Positions 17,137 to 25,192 of a DNA stretch of 64,000 nucleotides are shown one piece after another. This stretch comes from Eubacteriaceae bacterium (GTDB lineage Bacteria; Bacillota; Clostridia; Lachnospirales; Lachnospiraceae): contig CABJBF010000003.1 in NCBI GenBank assembly GCA_902363805.1, positions 12,464 through 76,463 of the forward strand, read 5' to 3'. The notes beneath the pieces were generated by a model. That model was not told the DNA's origin. It made no database searches and saw nothing but the letters and a program-made list of their open reading frames with translations. Position 1 is the first letter of the stretch. Every line of letters begins with the position of its first letter. The translations under genes and the position numbers were made by a program.

Positions 17137-18078
17137 ATGATAAATATATCCGTTCTTTTTAATCAGCTCATTATGCTTTTTTTAATTATATGTACCGGAT
17201 ATCTTGCATATAAATTACAATATTTTGACGAACTTACTAATAAGAAATTAAATAAACTGGTTGTAAATATAACCCTACCCATGACAACAATAGATTCTGT
17301 TTTGTCTATGGCACAACGTCCTAAAGGTTCAACTGTGTTATTCGTATTTATTGCTTCAATTGTTTTATACGCAGTATTACCTATTATCAGTTTTATAATA
17401 ATTAAATTAATTAAAATGCCTTTCAATACACAAGGCATATATACTTTTATGCTAACTTTTTCAAATGTAGGATTTATGGGTTTTCCTGTTATTCAGGCTG
17501 CATTTGGCTCTGAGCAGGGAACTACCGCTGTATTTTATGCAGCCATTCTCAACATTATATTTACCTGTTGTACATTTACTTATGGAGTAGTTTTAATAGG
17601 ATATGGGACTGCGAAAAAGATGGCCTTTACATTAAAAAACATATTATCACCAGGTATAATATGCTCTTTGCTTTCCATTGTAATTTATGCATTAGACATA
17701 AGTTTTCCTATTCCTATAACAAATGCAATATCAATACTTGGTAATCTGACCTCACCACTTGCAATGATGTTAATTGGTTCAACGTTAGCATCTATGAAAA
17801 TAGGTGAAATATTTAAAGATAAAAGAGTTTACTTATTTACATTTGTCAAGCTAATTATTATTCCACTAATTTGTTATCCATTATTTCAACTATTCATTAA
17901 AGATACTTTAGTTAGAAATGTCTTTTTTATTGAATCACTAATGCCTGTAGCAAATACAGCACTTATATTTGCCACAGAATATGATTTAGACAAAAAATTA
18001 ACTTCAAGAACTATTTTTTTAACAACACTTTTATCTCTATTTACAATCCCTGCATTTTTATATTTATTTGCAGTTTAA
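17137..18078 (+). CDS. AEC-family (auxin efflux carrier/malate permease) transporter
   Basis: Inner-membrane carrier of 313 residues with about ten hydrophobic segments and the AEC pattern (KLNKLVVNITLPMTTIDSV near the start, FSNVGFMGFPVIQAAFG in the middle). Members move small organic acids or similar solutes. Start follows a CGGAGG ribosome site. It is a single gene followed by a strong terminator. Confidence 0.9.
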   Translation: MINISVLFNQLIMLFLIICTGYLAYKLQYFDELTNKKLNKLVVNITLPMTTIDSVLSMAQRPKGSTVLFVFIASIVLYAVLPIISFIIIKLIKMPFNTQGIYTFMLTFSNVGFMGFPVIQAAFGSEQGTTAVFYAAILNIIFTCCTFTYGVVLIGYGTAKKMAFTLKNILSPGIICSLLSIVIYALDISFPIPITNAISILGNLTSPLAMMLIGSTLASMKIGEIFKDKRVYLFTFVKLIIIPLICYPLFQLFIKDTLVRNVFFIESLMPVANTALIFATEYDLDKKLTSRTIFLTTLLSLFTIPAFLYLFAV

Positions 18079-18130
18079 TCTATTTTATAATATAGAATCT
18101 TCTAATTATTTTGTGTTTGGTGTCTTTACA

Positions 18131-18190
18131 AAAAAAATCAGAAGCAATATTGCGTTTATTAAATTCACAATATTACTTCTGATTTTTTTA
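18131..18190. terminator. Strong bidirectional terminator
   Basis: AAAAAAATCAGAAGCAATATTG pairs almost perfectly with the segment ending TCTGATTTTTTT, giving A-run/T-run flanks on both strands. It separates the AEC gene from the convergent EamA gene. Confidence 0.85.
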
Positions 18191-18296
18191 CTAAAAGTGT
18201 ATTTTATATTTATAAATTTTTATAAAACTGTTGTTCGTTATAGTTAATATAAACTTATTTGGTATATTAAACTGCTTATTCTATATCTTATATTCT

Positions 18297-18710
18297 CTAA
18301 ATAACCATGAACAAAGTTCCTGACGTGATAAGTATGCATCCTATAATTGATTTTGATGTAAAATCTTCATGTAAAAATACAAAAGCCATAATCAAAGTTA
18401 TCACTACACTTAATTTGTCTATTGGAACTACCTTTGATGCATCTCCCATCTGTAATGCTTTATAGTAGCATAACCATGAAGCCCCTGTAGCTATTCCTGA
18501 CAAAATTAAAAATATCCAGCTTTTCTTTCCTATCTCTGTAATTCCTGACTGATTGTTAGTCAAAAACACCATTGCCCATGCCATAATTAAAACTACCAGA
18601 GTTCTTATGGCTGTAGCTAAATTAGAGTTAACCCCATCTATTCCAACTTTAGCAAGTATAGATGTTAAAGCTGCAAATACAGATGATAAAATTGCAAATA
18701 CCATCCACAT
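18297..18710 (-). CDS. EamA-family half-size transporter
   Basis: A 137-residue membrane protein with about five hydrophobic segments, equal to a single EamA/DMT repeat (most family members have two), so it probably works as a dimer. The pattern SSVFAALTSILAKVGI...VVLIMAW...LCYYKALQMGDASKVVPIDKLS is typical of the small EamA class. Substrate unknown. Twelve bases downstream of the SEC-C gene stop, so co-transcribed with it. Confidence 0.88.
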   Translation of the reverse strand: MWMVFAILSSVFAALTSILAKVGIDGVNSNLATAIRTLVVLIMAWAMVFLTNNQSGITEIGKKSWIFLILSGIATGASWLCYYKALQMGDASKVVPIDKLSVVITLIMAFVFLHEDFTSKSIIGCILITSGTLFMVI

Positions 18711-18722
18711 TATTATTCACCT

Positions 18723-19634
18723 CTATCTTCCACAACAATATTTATACTTCTTTCCACTTCCACAAGGGCATTTATCATTAGGATAAACTTTCTTTGTCTT
18801 AACAACCGGCTGATTAATTAATCTTTTTCCCATATTATCAAATGTCCATTGAATTGAATTATCAATTCTTGCCGGATTAGAAATCACTTTTCTTGCTGCT
18901 TTCTTTTCGCTGCTGTTTTCTTTAACTACAGAACTTACTAATTCAACATTAGAAGGACCATTAGGAAGTTCACCATAAACACCTATTGTATTTATTTCCT
19001 CAACAGTTGGAATATAATATTTACTTTCATCTTTTATAGAATTGTCTTCTGAATCAGACAATCTCTTATGAGATACAACGTTATCATTAACTTCAAATTC
19101 ATTATATACTTCCGGTATACTTTCAATTCTGTTAATTAACTCTTCTGTGCTTTCATTATAATTAATTCCATCTTTCATAATCTGCATAAGCAAATCTATC
19201 GAAATCTTTCCATATAATACACACATTGTTCTCAAACTGCTTAATAAGAAACTGGTCACTTTACGTTTCTCATTAAACTCTTTATTTTCTATTTTTTCAA
19301 GTACTGCCTGAACTTCTACCGGCACTACTATTTCACCATTATTCATTCCGCCTAAATAACCGGCTGCATATAATTTTTCATATAAAGCGTCGTTAGACTT
19401 TCCACCTTCAGTTGAAGTAATTTCTTTTTTAACTGCTTCAATTTCTTCATTTGTAAGATATTGGAAATATTTTTCTACTTCTTCGTCATTCAACATATAT
19501 TCTACAATCTTATCAATTAACTGCTCTTTATTAAGTGTTGAATATCCTCTTATCTTTTTCTGCTTAGCAATGTCTTTTAATTCATTTTTGAGAAAATCAT
19601 TAAAAATATCTTTTAAAGCTGTACCTTTTTTCAT
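18723..19634 (-). CDS. SEC-C zinc-motif protein with Rho-N-like N-terminus
   Basis: A 303-residue cytosolic protein. The C-terminus is a SEC-C zinc motif (CPCGSGKKYKYCCGR). The N-terminus (LKDIAKQKKIRGYSTLNKEQLIDKIVEYM) looks like a Rho-N/SAP helix pair, which binds nucleic acid in other proteins. The middle is helical and unassigned. Function unknown; a nucleic-acid or ribosome-linked role is inference. Confidence 0.82.
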   Translation of the reverse strand: MKKGTALKDIFNDFLKNELKDIAKQKKIRGYSTLNKEQLIDKIVEYMLNDEEVEKYFQYLTNEEIEAVKKEITSTEGGKSNDALYEKLYAAGYLGGMNNGEIVVPVEVQAVLEKIENKEFNEKRKVTSFLLSSLRTMCVLYGKISIDLLMQIMKDGINYNESTEELINRIESIPEVYNEFEVNDNVVSHKRLSDSEDNSIKDESKYYIPTVEEINTIGVYGELPNGPSNVELVSSVVKENSSEKKAARKVISNPARIDNSIQWTFDNMGKRLINQPVVKTKKVYPNDKCPCGSGKKYKYCCGR

Positions 19635-20124
19635 TAATTTAAATCCTCTCTTCTAAACGTTTAATATTTCCCTAGTTCGCGTTGATGAGCTTTTATATTA
19701 TTCTGCTTTTTCAACTCTAAGAACGCTTGTTTGCCGATAAGAGTATAGCAAACTCAATTATTTTTTTCAATTGTTTTATTAAATTGAAGGTTATCATTCA
19801 TATAAACCATTAGTTAATTTTTCAAATTTTATATTTCCTATTTCTAAATTTTATACTTATTTGATTTTTAATTCGTCAAATATTGAGTATGTATCACCAA
19901 TATTTCTTTTAAATTATATGTTTTTTTACTAAAAAACGCACATTTTTTCATATTATCAGCAATTTTCTGTATTTTTTCATTTAAACAACATACCTTTTAC
20001 TATTTTTCTTTAATTCGTCAAATATCTTTCTATACTCTACACATCTTTGGGTGTGGTTTTAGTGTGAATTTATTTCATTACTATTCCTGCCGTAAATCTT
20101 ATGGCAGAAGAATGGAGAATTAAT
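19635..20124. repeat. Region upstream of agrB with two copies of a 17-base repeat
   Basis: TTTAATTCGTCAAATAT occurs at 19867-19883 and 20009-20025, 142 bases apart, in the same orientation. The rest is AT-rich without an ORF. The copies are candidates for regulator sites of the agrBD unit; the spacing is not a helical-phase LytTR pair. Confidence 0.5.
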
Positions 20125-20703
20125 ATGCAAAGTCTTATCGATGAATTAAAAGATGAATACGACTACAGCAGTTATGATATAGCAATGGTAAAATATGTAC
20201 TTACAAGCATCTTTTATGAATTTTCAAAACTTATAATTTTTGGTATATTTTTTGGATTTTTAGGTTATTTTAAGTCATTCTTAGTTTCTTTGATTTTGCT
20301 TTTATTTTTAAGAATTAACATCGGTGGAATTCATTGTAAACATTATATTACATGTTTTTTATTAACATTTGTCGTTTTATTTTCTTCAATTATACTACTT
20401 CCCAAACTTTTATTTGTAGCACCTATATTAATAATTTCCATATGTACAATATGTATGATTATCAATTATAAAATAGGTCCAATAGCATCACCGTTCAGAC
20501 CTTCGCCTGACAGTATTTTGATTAAGAAATGTCGAAATACCGGATTTGTTATAATTTTTATTTTTATTATTTTTGTTAGCTTTTTCCATGAATTCAGCTT
20601 ATTTACTACATACTTTCAAGTTGGATTCTGGACTATTGTGTTACATACAGCGCAATTATTTATTGCTAAAATCTCAAAAAAGGAGGAATGTGCTAATGCG
20701 TAA
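20125..20703 (+). CDS. agrB: AgrB-like peptide-processing membrane endopeptidase
   Basis: Membrane cysteine protease that cuts and cyclises the AgrD precursor. The catalytic region reads INIGGIHCKHYITC, with the family His and Cys seven residues apart, and hydrophobic segments follow. I start at MQSLIDELK (20125) because GGAG lies eight bases upstream; an ATG at 20101 lacks a ribosome site. The last codons overlap the start of agrD by eight bases, so the pair is coupled. Confidence 0.93.
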   Translation: MQSLIDELKDEYDYSSYDIAMVKYVLTSIFYEFSKLIIFGIFFGFLGYFKSFLVSLILLLFLRINIGGIHCKHYITCFLLTFVVLFSSIILLPKLLFVAPILIISICTICMIINYKIGPIASPFRPSPDSILIKKCRNTGFVIIFIFIIFVSFFHEFSLFTTYFQVGFWTIVLHTAQLFIAKISKKEECANA

Positions 20704-20833
20704 ATTCAAACTTTCTACTTTAAACACACTTTGTACATTGTGTTTAGCATTATCATGGGGTTTTAAATTTTCAAAAGTTAGCTTTTGTTTCTTTGGGGAA
20801 CCTAAACTTCCTCGCAAAGAAGACTTTGAATAA
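20696..20833 (+). CDS. agrD: AgrD-like cyclic autoinducer peptide precursor
   Basis: A 45-residue precursor behind a perfect AAAGGAGG site. The N-terminus is basic and amphipathic (MRKFKLSTLNTL). Cys31 begins the likely ring (SFCFFGE), and the C-terminus EPKLPRKEDFE is the acidic recognition tail that AgrB removes. Exact ring length and N-terminal cut cannot be read from sequence. ATG lies inside the agrB stop region (ATGCGTAA). Confidence 0.88.
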   Translation: MRKFKLSTLNTLCTLCLALSWGFKFSKVSFCFFGEPKLPRKEDFE

Positions 20834-20858
20834 TTAACCTTCATAATCTTTTACTCCA

Positions 20859-20926
20859 AAAAATCTGCCTTCATTGACACACCCGACAGTCTGTATGACC
20901 GTCATTACAATGAAAGGCAGATTTTT
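20859..20926. terminator. Terminator after agrBD
   Basis: AAAAATCTGCC-TTCATTG (20859-20876) pairs with the segment 20908-20926 ending GGCAGATTTTT, with one bulged base. The loop holds a smaller GAC/GTC pair. It separates agrD from the convergent kinase gene. Confidence 0.85.
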
Positions 20927-21002
20927 ATTTGTTGATTATTACGATGTAGACACAAAATTATTATGTTGTGGCAAAAGGCCTCAACTTTGATGCCTATGGA
21001 AT

Positions 21003-22358
21003 TTATTTTTCAATTATTACTGAAAACTTTATTGTATTTCCAATTTTAGTCATTATGTTTTCTACTAAAATATCAAACTTATATTTATCCTGATATTCTT
21101 TTATTTTGTTAAGACCAATTCCTCTATCTTCACCTTTTGTAGAATATCCTTTTTCAAACATCTTAATTATCTCATCCTCCGTACAATATGTATAAGGATT
21201 TGAGACCTCAACTATTACTTTCTTTTCAGTTTCAGCTATTTTAATTGTAATGTTTTCTTTTTTTTCACAGTCATTATTGCCCTTTACACTTCCTTCATTT
21301 CCACACTCATTATTATCTCTTATATTTTCCCGGTTATCTTGTATAGTTTTATTTGAAAGAATTGCATCTCTTGCATTATCTATTAATATTCCAAGAATTT
21401 CTATGAAATCATAAACTGATATGTATTTAAATTCTCCAGTGCATAAATTTACATCATACGTTGTTTCTACACCCATATTTTCAGTTTCTTTTAATTTGCC
21501 AAATAAAAATCCTGCGATAATAGGTTCATTAATTCTATATAAAATACTATTATACTTATTTTCTTCAGAAATTCTGTTCTTATATTCATTCTTTCGCTGT
21601 TTTATCTTTTCATTGTTTTCTTCATTTTCCAGAGCTGATAAAGCAAGCAAATGATTATTAAAATCGTGCTGATTTTTACGTACAACATCTATCAGACTTT
21701 TAAAGGAATCATTATATATTCTAGTCATTTCTAACTGCTTTTGCTTTAATTTAACTTCGTAAGTTGACTGCTGCCATCTATAGATGGCAAATATTACTAT
21801 AACAAACAATAATCCTCCTGTAAGATATGCATCTGTCATAATAAAATTGTCTTTTTTGAACTTATAAAGATAATATGCAAGAATTAATCCATTTACTAAT
21901 ATACACACCATCCCCCTCTTTTCTTTATCAACAATTATATTGTGTAATATCTTATATAATTTTGATTTCTGTGAAAAGAATACAAATATCAGAACAGCTA
22001 TGTTTATAAACAATGCCATAAAATTTTCATTTTTAATGAACTTATAAATAAGAAGACTTGCAGGTATGTACATTATCATTTGCGTAACTGATACAATGAG
22101 CATTGTCAACATGCAGTTATAAACAGAATTTACAATACTGTCACCAAACTGAAGCATCGAATAAATAATGAAAAACAAATACATTATTAACATTGTCTCT
22201 TTAAAAAGCACTTCTTCATTAACTAAATACATATAAATTATCTCTAAACTTATAAAACTTAATGTATAAATTGAAATTATATTTTTTCGACCATATAAGT
22301 TATGTATGCATATTATTACAGATATTATTTCAAAAAAATAAATTAAAATCTCACTCAT
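21003..22358 (-). CDS. GHKL-family sensor histidine kinase (AgrC-like), with Asn/Glu-rich insert
   Basis: Membrane kinase of 451 residues. About six membrane segments, then the phospho-acceptor box KNQHDFNNHLLAL and a GHKL domain (N-box LGILIDNARDAI, G-box DRGIGLNKIKEY). Between the N-box and the next strand is a hydrophilic insert of roughly 35 residues rich in Asn, Glu and Lys that other kinases here lack. It overlaps its response regulator by eight bases. It converges on agrBD, so the AgrD peptide is a plausible ligand. Confidence 0.9.
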   Translation of the reverse strand: MSEILIYFFEIISVIICIHNLYGRKNIISIYTLSFISLEIIYMYLVNEEVLFKETMLIMYLFFIIYSMLQFGDSIVNSVYNCMLTMLIVSVTQMIMYIPASLLIYKFIKNENFMALFINIAVLIFVFFSQKSKLYKILHNIIVDKEKRGMVCILVNGLILAYYLYKFKKDNFIMTDAYLTGGLLFVIVIFAIYRWQQSTYEVKLKQKQLEMTRIYNDSFKSLIDVVRKNQHDFNNHLLALSALENEENNEKIKQRKNEYKNRISEENKYNSILYRINEPIIAGFLFGKLKETENMGVETTYDVNLCTGEFKYISVYDFIEILGILIDNARDAILSNKTIQDNRENIRDNNECGNEGSVKGNNDCEKKENITIKIAETEKKVIVEVSNPYTYCTEDEIIKMFEKGYSTKGEDRGIGLNKIKEYQDKYKFDILVENIMTKIGNTIKFSVIIEK

Positions 22359-23085
22359 TTTTCAACCTGCTCATAAATTCTTTTTTTAATCTAGGGCCTA
22401 TTTCAAGTTCTCCATAATTATTTATAAGTTTAATATATCTGTTAACTGAGTCTATACTTAAAATATAGTTCATATTTACAACAACATGTTTATTACATTG
22501 TGCAAAATTGTTATCTCCTAACTCCTGAATAATACTCTTACATGACGCATATGGTGCCTTATGTACTCCATCTGTGCAATGATATTCTATGTACCTGTTT
22601 CTGTTCTCTACATATACAATATCTTTTGTCTGAAGTGAGAACAAAATTCCGTCTCTTTTATAATATATTATCTTCGATTCTTCCTTCGGAGTTTCAAATT
22701 CTAATACTTCTTTAACTGTATCCATAAGTTCATTGATGTCATAAGATTTTTCAAAGTAGCGATAACAGTGCAAATAACTGTATGAATGTAACTTAGGGTC
22801 TTCTAAAGATGATGTGATTATAATTGGTGTAAATTTGTATTCAGGTATGGTTCGTATTCTTTCAACGAATTTAATTCCTGACACATCTCCTAAAGCATTT
22901 GTATCAAGAATTATATCCACTATAAATACGCTTATATTTTCTTCTAACGCATATTTATATGCCTGCGCACTATCTTTTGCCTTGTAAACATTTATGTCGG
23001 TAATATTTGATAATTTGCTACAAATCATATCCATGTATTGTTCACTATCTTCTATAACCAGAATATTTTTCTTCTGCACTGTCAT
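22351..23085 (-). CDS. LytTR-family response regulator
   Basis: Response regulator of 244 residues. The receiver domain has Asp57 in FIVDIIL as acceptor; the C-terminal half is a LytTR domain (IVYVENRNRYIEYHCTDG...NKHVVVNMNYILSID). Transcribed together with the downstream kinase, from its own promoter at 23152-23181. The spacing to the ABC genes upstream is 193 bases, so it is probably a separate unit. Confidence 0.92.
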   Translation of the reverse strand: MTVQKKNILVIEDSEQYMDMICSKLSNITDINVYKAKDSAQAYKYALEENISVFIVDIILDTNALGDVSGIKFVERIRTIPEYKFTPIIITSSLEDPKLHSYSYLHCYRYFEKSYDINELMDTVKEVLEFETPKEESKIIYYKRDGILFSLQTKDIVYVENRNRYIEYHCTDGVHKAPYASCKSIIQELGDNNFAQCNKHVVVNMNYILSIDSVNRYIKLINNYGELEIGPRLKKEFMSRLKNE

Positions 23086-23151
23086 TGATTATTTTCCTCT
23101 TCTTTTAGGTTTTTACTCATATTGGTTCTGTAAAATTCAGCTTATTTATCA

Positions 23152-23181
23152 ATGATACTATGGATGTGTGCGTTTTTTCAA
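23152..23181 (-). promoter_or_regulatory. Promoter of the second two-component operon
   Basis: Leftward TTGAAA (23181-23176), 18-base spacer, TATCAT (23157-23152), in the gap between the ABC exporter gene and the response regulator gene. Confidence 0.55.
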
Positions 23182-23278
23182 GTTACAATAATTTTTTATT
23201 TTTCTTTTTTAATAAAATACTTGCTCTTATTCCAATATGGCTATCTATAACTCCGATACTACTTAAATCCTGTAGCAA

Positions 23279-25192
23279 TTAATTCTGGTAGTGTTTAGCC
23301 TGAGTATTGTACATATTAAAATAAAATCCGTTTGTATTTTCCATTAATTTGTCATGACTTCCGTCCTCAATTATTGTACCACCGTCAAAAACTATTATTC
23401 TGTCGCAAAATCTACAGGATGAAAGTCTATGGGATATATAAACTGCGGTTTTTCCACCAACAAGCTTATCAAAGTTGTTATAGACTTCAAATTCAGCGAT
23501 TGGATCTAAGGCTGCTGTAGGTTCGTCAAGTACTACTACCGGTGCATCCTTATACAATGCCCTGACAATTGCAAGCTTCTGAGCCTGACCACCTGATGGT
23601 TCAACTCCTGACTCATCAAACATTTTATAAAGGTTTGTATTTTGCTTATTTTCCAAAGAATTAATCCAACCGTCAATCTCTACTATTTTGCACAGTTCAT
23701 TAATCTTATTTTCAACATTAGAATATTTATTCTGTCCCATATCGCCATTGGCATATTCTTTCTGTTCCATATCAACATTTGAATATTCTTTCTGTTCCAT
23801 ATCGCCATTGGCATATTTATTCTGTCCCATATCAATATTATCCTTTATGGAAAATGCCATAAGCCTGTAATCCTGAAAAACTACTGAAAGTAAATCTAAA
23901 TATTTAGAGTATTCTATATCATTTATATTTACTCCATTTACAAGAATTTCTCCTTCTGTAACTTCATATAATCTGCAAAGAAGTTTTATGAAAGTTGTCT
24001 TTCCTGCGCCATTTTTTCCTACTATTGAAAGATGTTCTCCCGGATGTATTGATGTATTTATGTTTTTTAAAATATAAACATCTGTATTAGGATATTTAAA
24101 ACTTACATTTTTAAATTCTATAGATACACCATCATTAACATTTGGAACTTCTGCATTTTTACTTTTCTCATATTTTATATCAATTTCAGCTTTTTCAATA
24201 TAATCAAGATAATATTTTAGAATTGATGCTGTATACTTTAATCCCATTAATCCTCTTGAAATATTATAAAGTGCTTCCGTAAACTTAATAACTGCCTGTG
24301 TAAGGCTGCTAAAATCTCCGATTGTAATCTTTCCTGTTAATGTATTTACACCAAGAATAATATAAACTGCTATATTACAAATCTCCGTTGATGTTATTGA
24401 AATTTTTTCATTATTCCATATTTTTTTCATGCTTCTTTTTGAAAGATTATATTGCTTAGTACTCTGTTCCTTCTGGTTATCAATAATCATATTATCTGCA
24501 TTATAAATTCTAATATCCTTGGCATACTCACCTGTTGTAAGTTCATCCAGATAATAATCAACAACACGGTCTATTTCCATTGCTTCAGAGAAATAATTTT
24601 CCTTTAATTTTGTTGTTTTCATTGTCATATATGTATTAATAACGAAACTTAAAAATACAGGAATAAGTAACCATACTGAGCAATTAACAACTATATACAT
24701 AACCCCTGCAAGCACTAATATATTACTTATAAGTCCTACGATTCCGTCTGTAAGTCCCTGTATAAGGTTAGTTTGTTCAAATGCCCGTCCTGCTTTATTT
24801 ACACTGTCTAGCATTTCAGAATTTTCAGTATACTCAAACTTCATTTGCATAGTATTAAAACTTATTTCCATTTGAAGCATTCTGTCAAAACGGTCATTAC
24901 AATAATTCTGCTTCTCATTTGCAAACTTTCCTACTACTGCATAAAGATAAGTTCCAATGCAGATAAAAGCTACCCAGAAAATTATCATACCAATGTTTCT
25001 GTTCTGCTCATATACGATTTCATTAATTAAATATTTTGAGCCGATAATAGAAACAAAAGGTCCTGCTGTGTTAACTATAACTGACAACAAAATATAAAAG
25101 TAATAGATTGGAAGCTTTTTCCATGCAAACTTTGCAAAATATCCGGTGCAAAAAGCTATGTCTTTAATTCCACTAAATAATTTTTTTAGCAT
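23279..25192 (-). CDS. ABC exporter, membrane-ATPase fusion, with in-frame tandem repeat
   Basis: A 637-residue half-transporter: N-terminal six-segment membrane domain, then an ATPase domain with Walker A (GKNGAGKTT), signature PSGGQ, Walker B (VVVLDEPTAALDP) and switch His (ISHRLSS). No N-terminal C39 peptidase. Between the Q-loop region and the signature lie four copies of a ten-residue unit of the form DM[GE]Q[NK][KE]Y[AS]N[GV]. It overlaps the preceding ABC gene by seven bases; the two probably form a heterodimer that exports a peptide or drug. Confidence 0.9.
   Translation of the reverse strand: MLKKLFSGIKDIAFCTGYFAKFAWKKLPIYYFYILLSVIVNTAGPFVSIIGSKYLINEIVYEQNRNIGMIIFWVAFICIGTYLYAVVGKFANEKQNYCNDRFDRMLQMEISFNTMQMKFEYTENSEMLDSVNKAGRAFEQTNLIQGLTDGIVGLISNILVLAGVMYIVVNCSVWLLIPVFLSFVINTYMTMKTTKLKENYFSEAMEIDRVVDYYLDELTTGEYAKDIRIYNADNMIIDNQKEQSTKQYNLSKRSMKKIWNNEKISITSTEICNIAVYIILGVNTLTGKITIGDFSSLTQAVIKFTEALYNISRGLMGLKYTASILKYYLDYIEKAEIDIKYEKSKNAEVPNVNDGVSIEFKNVSFKYPNTDVYILKNINTSIHPGEHLSIVGKNGAGKTTFIKLLCRLYEVTEGEILVNGVNINDIEYSKYLDLLSVVFQDYRLMAFSIKDNIDMGQNKYANGDMEQKEYSNVDMEQKEYANGDMGQNKYSNVENKINELCKIVEIDGWINSLENKQNTNLYKMFDESGVEPSGGQAQKLAIVRALYKDAPVVVLDEPTAALDPIAEFEVYNNFDKLVGGKTAVYISHRLSSCRFCDRIIVFDGGTIIEDGSHDKLMENTNGFYFNMYNTQAKHYQN
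23713..23840 (-). repeat. 30-base minisatellite inside the ABC ATPase domain
   Basis: Four tandem 30-base units (about 23721-23750, 23751-23780, 23781-23810, 23811-23840) with few differences. The unit length is a multiple of three, so copy number can change without breaking the frame. Confidence 0.85.

Noticed and set aside
23713..23840. 30-base tandem repeats as a CRISPR array
   Set aside because: Units are contiguous, without spacers, and lie in frame inside an ABC gene.
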